Below, in pieces: positions 61,063 to 64,000 of a stretch of DNA of 64,000 bases. Source of the DNA: Planctomycetota bacterium (GTDB taxonomy: Bacteria > Planctomycetota > UBA1135 > GCA-002686595). The stretch is taken from NCBI GenBank assembly GCA_014238415.1, contig JABABA010000013.1:31744-95743 (forward strand). Direction: 5' to 3'. Position numbers and translations under genes: made by a program. Numbering within the stretch: the first letter of the stretch is position 1; each line of letters starts with the position of its first letter. Under the pieces are notes generated by a model. It saw only the letters and a program-made list of their open reading frames with translations. It did not search any database and was not told the origin of the DNA.

Positions 61063-64000
61063 TCACTGGAACAGGATCTGCACCGCGCCCGAGAAATTCG
61101 AGCTGGGGCCAGGGTTCTGGTCGCGGTACCAGAGCTGGAAGATCCAGCTGTCTGTTGGGTTGAAACTGGCCAGGGGCGGGGGCGAGGTCAGATCCGGTTG
61201 GAACTGGATGCTGCCGCTGGGGCCGGAGTTCAGGACGAACTGGTTGAAGCGGGCGATGGGGTGCCCCAGGCACAAGAGGCCCTGCCCCACCGGGACGCTG
61301 GAGCCGGTCTGTGAGCAGAGGAAGTAGCCGAATTGGTTCTGCGGCAGGCCATCGACCTGAAACAAAAGGTTGTTGGCGTTCAGGTAGCAGCCGGGGGTGG
61401 CGCTTAGGATCGCTCCTGAGCCAGCGCTGTTGGGCAGGGGAGTGCAAATGGTCTGTGGGACACAGGCACATTCGTCGGGGATGCCATCAGCGTTGGCATC
61501 GGCTGCTGTCCCCGCTGCGATTTCACAGGCGTCTGCCTTGCCGTTGTCATTGCAGTCGACCAGAAGCGTTGGCGTCACGCGCAAGATGCGCGCTCCCATG
61601 CTGGCGGGGCCACTGCCACCGGTGTCCAGATAGAGTTCGGTGAAGTAGAGACCATCAGGGCCAGCCTCCAACCCAACGGCGGTTGCCCGGCCCGTTCCTG
61701 TGTATTCAACGAAGGGAATCGGCCCGGCGATCAGGTCGCTGTTGACATCAATGACCCATTCAGTGATTCGCTTGCCCAGGGCCTGGGTGCCAGCTGCGTA
61801 GGTTGGCCCGGATTCAGTGACAAATCCGCGTTGCATCTTGTGGCTTGGGAACTGACTTCCACCAAAGACCTCGGGTTGGATGAAGACCAGATTGACCGGG
61901 CCCACTGCTGGCGACCAGGTGTGCAGGGCGTTGATCGTCATGGAAGTATTCGAACCGTTCCATCCCATGTTGTCGCCCGGGTGCACAGCGGCGAAGCGAT
62001 CGACAGAGGGCCCGTTTTCTACGGTGTAGTGGGTGTTGTCCAGGTGCCGGTAGTCCCCGCCAAAGGGATTGCGCACCCCATAGACCCAGATGTAGTCAAT
62101 CGCTGAGATGCCGTTGCCTGCGTTGAAGAAGGGGTTCCCCGGGTGAGGGCTTCCGTTGGTCAGGATGCGCAGAATCTTGCCACGGAAGGAGTTCAGGTTG
62201 AGGGCTGTCCCCGAATTGAATCCGTCCCCGTTGTGCACCAGCAGGGAACCATCAGGCATGAACTCCAGGTGACTGATTTGATGGCTCTGGCCCTGGGATT
62301 CCCCGGCCATGTCCAAGATGATCTGGCTGCTGGCAGCGGTAAAACCCCCATCAAGACTGGTGAAGGCCACCACCTTGGGATAGTGCGCAGGGCCCGAGTC
62401 ATAGAGCATCGAGGCATAGACATCCCCTGTCAGCGGATCCACCGCTATTCCAGTAACCCCCTGCTCACCATCGCCTGGAAAGGAACCAGAGGGGGTGTAG
62501 TTCAAGAGGTTGTCCGCGTAGGTGTGCTTGGTTCCGTCTCTGGTGACCATGCGAATGCGGCCGTAGAGCTCGGTTACATAGAGGAAGGGATCGCCCGGGT
62601 CCGGACCAGGGGTCGGCACAAAAGCGATGTTGACCGGAAGGTCAAGATCCTCGGCGAATATCTCCACCGAATAGCCATCTTGCATCACTGTCCAAGGGAC
62701 ATCGAAGCCGCGGGCCAGGACCACGAACGACGGTGTCGTGTTGTTGGTGGTGGAGTGCCAGGTGGTTCCACCCCAGGCGGCCCAGAGAATCAGGTCGGTG
62801 CCGGGGGCCAGTTGCACAGCAGGCAAGAGCAGGCGTGCACCGTGGCAGTCCTGATCGTGGAAGAGCAGGTCGGTTTCGGGCAGTGTGAGACCCGCAGTCC
62901 CTGCGGCAATTGTGATGCGCACGGGTTCGTGGTGGGTCAGGAAGACTCCGTGCCCATAGACGGGTGCCCCAGCCACGCCGGGCGTCAAGGACAGCATCAA
63001 CTCATCGTGGGGCGACTCCAGCAGAATCCCATGGCCAGAGCCTCCCCCGGGGAACACCGCTGGACTGCCCGTGGCCGCATCGGTCCAGGCAATTGGCGCC
63101 TGATCCACCACATCTTCTATCTGCATTGGAAAGCGCGTGGACCAGTCATCGGTCTGGAACGAGCGACCGCCCCAGGGACTCCACTGGCTGGCCGGATCAC
63201 CAGAGGAATCCTTGTGCCTTGCGCGCAGAAAAAACACCGTGTTCTCATCGAGTTCGCTGCGTCCCAGGTGTGAGCCCTCAAAGACTCCATCAGCCAGATG
63301 CATGTGGGCGGCGGTGGGCCAGGGGCGGCAATCCGCGCGCCAAACCCGCTCGGTGGGTGAGAGACGCCAGATTTCGTAGTCCGAGCAGGCATGGGTGTCT
63401 CCAGCATCGGCATCAGAAAAGGGCGCGGTCTCCATGTGCACATCAAAGGGGTTGACGGCCTGTCCGTTTTGAGCGGGTTCGGTGATGGTCGGAGTTGCCG
63501 GGGGATGGTTGCCCGACGGTGCCTGGGCCTGCTCGTCAAAATTCCACTCCAGGATTTCGTGGATGCCGGACTGGCTTGAGGATGCGGCGCTGAACCCAAC
63601 GCTGGCCATGGGCAGGGGAGGGTTGTTCAGGCTGCTGAGATCCACCGCCACGCTCAAGCTGGGAGAGTTCATGTCGTCCACGAAAACCGACAGGGACCCC
63701 GTGGTGTAGGTGATGCGAATCAGATGCTCTTGGCCGTCGGCAAAGTCTGGGACCCAGGAGGTGTTGCCCAGATTGCTGCCTACTCCGCCCGAGTTCAGGG
63801 CCACATGGGGGATCTGTCCATCGGAGGTAAGAGAACTTCCGCAGAACACATCGAGCTGGGTGTCGAATTCGATGGCGATGCAGCCGTTCAGTCCGTCAAA
63901 GCCCATGCCACAACCACCCAGGCCCAGAGCGCCTGGCCCCTGGCCCTGCAATACAAAGGCAAAGCCGGAGCCGAGGCCCGACCCCAATTGCACTTTGAAG
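61063..64000 (-). CDS. Large secreted lectin / sugar-dehydrogenase-like protein (5' end outside the window)
   Basis: The frame is open to the right edge, so the N-terminus and any signal peptide are missing; 979 residues are visible. It starts with an L-type lectin-like domain (FAFVLQGQGPGALGLGG, IAIEFDTQLD). A linker with Cys follows, then a beta-propeller of the glucose/sorbosone dehydrogenase type (VEIFAEDLDLPVNIAFVP, RIRMVTRDG, GEQGVTGIAVDP, WVYGVRNPFGG). Near the end is a calcium-binding repeat (DCNDNGKADAC, then DANADGIPDEC). The last 125 residues are the shared domain (FGYFLCSQ, LLCLGHPIARF, FQLWYRD). Confidence 0.85.
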   Translation of the reverse strand, partial: FKVQLGSGLGSGFAFVLQGQGPGALGLGGCGMGFDGLNGCIAIEFDTQLDVFCGSSLTSDGQIPHVALNSGGVGSNLGNTSWVPDFADGQEHLIRITYTTGSLSVFVDDMNSPSLSVAVDLSSLNNPPLPMASVGFSAASSSQSGIHEILEWNFDEQAQAPSGNHPPATPTITEPAQNGQAVNPFDVHMETAPFSDADAGDTHACSDYEIWRLSPTERVWRADCRPWPTAAHMHLADGVFEGSHLGRSELDENTVFFLRARHKDSSGDPASQWSPWGGRSFQTDDWSTRFPMQIEDVVDQAPIAWTDAATGSPAVFPGGGSGHGILLESPHDELMLSLTPGVAGAPVYGHGVFLTHHEPVRITIAAGTAGLTLPETDLLFHDQDCHGARLLLPAVQLAPGTDLILWAAWGGTTWHSTTNNTTPSFVVLARGFDVPWTVMQDGYSVEIFAEDLDLPVNIAFVPTPGPDPGDPFLYVTELYGRIRMVTRDGTKHTYADNLLNYTPSGSFPGDGEQGVTGIAVDPLTGDVYASMLYDSGPAHYPKVVAFTSLDGGFTAASSQIILDMAGESQGQSHQISHLEFMPDGSLLVHNGDGFNSGTALNLNSFRGKILRILTNGSPHPGNPFFNAGNGISAIDYIWVYGVRNPFGGDYRHLDNTHYTVENGPSVDRFAAVHPGDNMGWNGSNTSMTINALHTWSPAVGPVNLVFIQPEVFGGSQFPSHKMQRGFVTESGPTYAAGTQALGKRITEWVIDVNSDLIAGPIPFVEYTGTGRATAVGLEAGPDGLYFTELYLDTGGSGPASMGARILRVTPTLLVDCNDNGKADACEIAAGTAADANADGIPDECACVPQTICTPLPNSAGSGAILSATPGCYLNANNLLFQVDGLPQNQFGYFLCSQTGSSVPVGQGLLCLGHPIARFNQFVLNSGPSGSIQFQPDLTSPPPLASFNPTDSWIFQLWYRDQNPGPSSNFSGAVQILFQ

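Noticed and set aside
62143..63273. 376-codon plus-strand frame at the right end
   Set aside because: It lies opposite the lectin/propeller gene and reads as the complement of its codons; no domain is seen.
1..64000. tRNA, rRNA, prophage and insertion-sequence genes
   Set aside because: No T-loop/acceptor pairs, conserved rRNA blocks, transposase motifs or phage structural genes were seen on either strand.

Overview
The window is a gene-dense piece of a bacterial chromosome with about 60 % GC by eye. It most likely comes from a planctomycete (Planctomycetota). The signs are large secreted proteins ending in a shared domain with an 'FQLWYRD' signature, a Cys-type sulfatase, twin-arginine Gfo/Idh/MocA oxidoreductases opposite a DUF1080 protein, a membrane pyrophosphatase, 'DCNDNG'-type calcium repeats and many start codons without a clear Shine-Dalgarno sequence. 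This is an inference from gene content; there is no rRNA marker. I saw no rRNA, tRNA, CRISPR array, insertion sequence or prophage.

Layout. 0-8.6 kb: a low-complexity protein with an exact 75-bp tandem duplication, a small secreted protein overlapping an M10-type metalloprotease, a PolB-like exonuclease and a secreted PHP-type metallohydrolase. 8.6-16.2 kb, mostly minus strand: a DUF255 protein, RsfS, a K+-dependent membrane pyrophosphatase, and an ABC transporter operon with DedA. 16.3-21.1 kb, plus strand: a glutaredoxin-like protein, an FHA protein and an ECF sigma factor in overlapping frames, then a CstB-like persulfide dioxygenase-rhodanese, a YgaP-like rhodanese and a TauE/SafE exporter. 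This is a compact sulfide/persulfide handling block. 21.1-34.0 kb: three GT4 glycosyltransferases and a flippase, broken up by an aminopeptidase P, two related lipoproteins, an MFS transporter, an OPT transporter of foreign-looking codon use with a truncated acetyltransferase behind it, and a sulfatase.

34-46 kb: an S9 peptidase, an isocitrate/isopropylmalate dehydrogenase-type enzyme, a lipoprotein with FG-GAP repeats, a carboxypeptidase-regulatory-like protein, and hutH. 45.5-51.1 kb: two Tat-exported Gfo/Idh oxidoreductases, ApbE and a membrane protein with one heme-c motif, divergent from a two-domain DUF1080 protein. Together they look like periplasmic 3-keto-glycoside metabolism. 51.3-53.1 kb: two unknown exported proteins in a patch of different composition. 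53.2-64 kb: an M14 carboxypeptidase, the N-degron pair aat-clpS, two small membrane proteins, hutU, pyrE, a GNAT acetyltransferase, and a large lectin/sugar-dehydrogenase-like protein that runs off the right edge.

The points most worth following are the three-copy C-terminal domain, the CstB-like block joined to an FHA/ECF-sigma operon, the ECF sigma factor with a zinc-finger-like tail, the 3-keto-sugar locus with its heme protein, and the OPT plus truncated-GNAT cassette.
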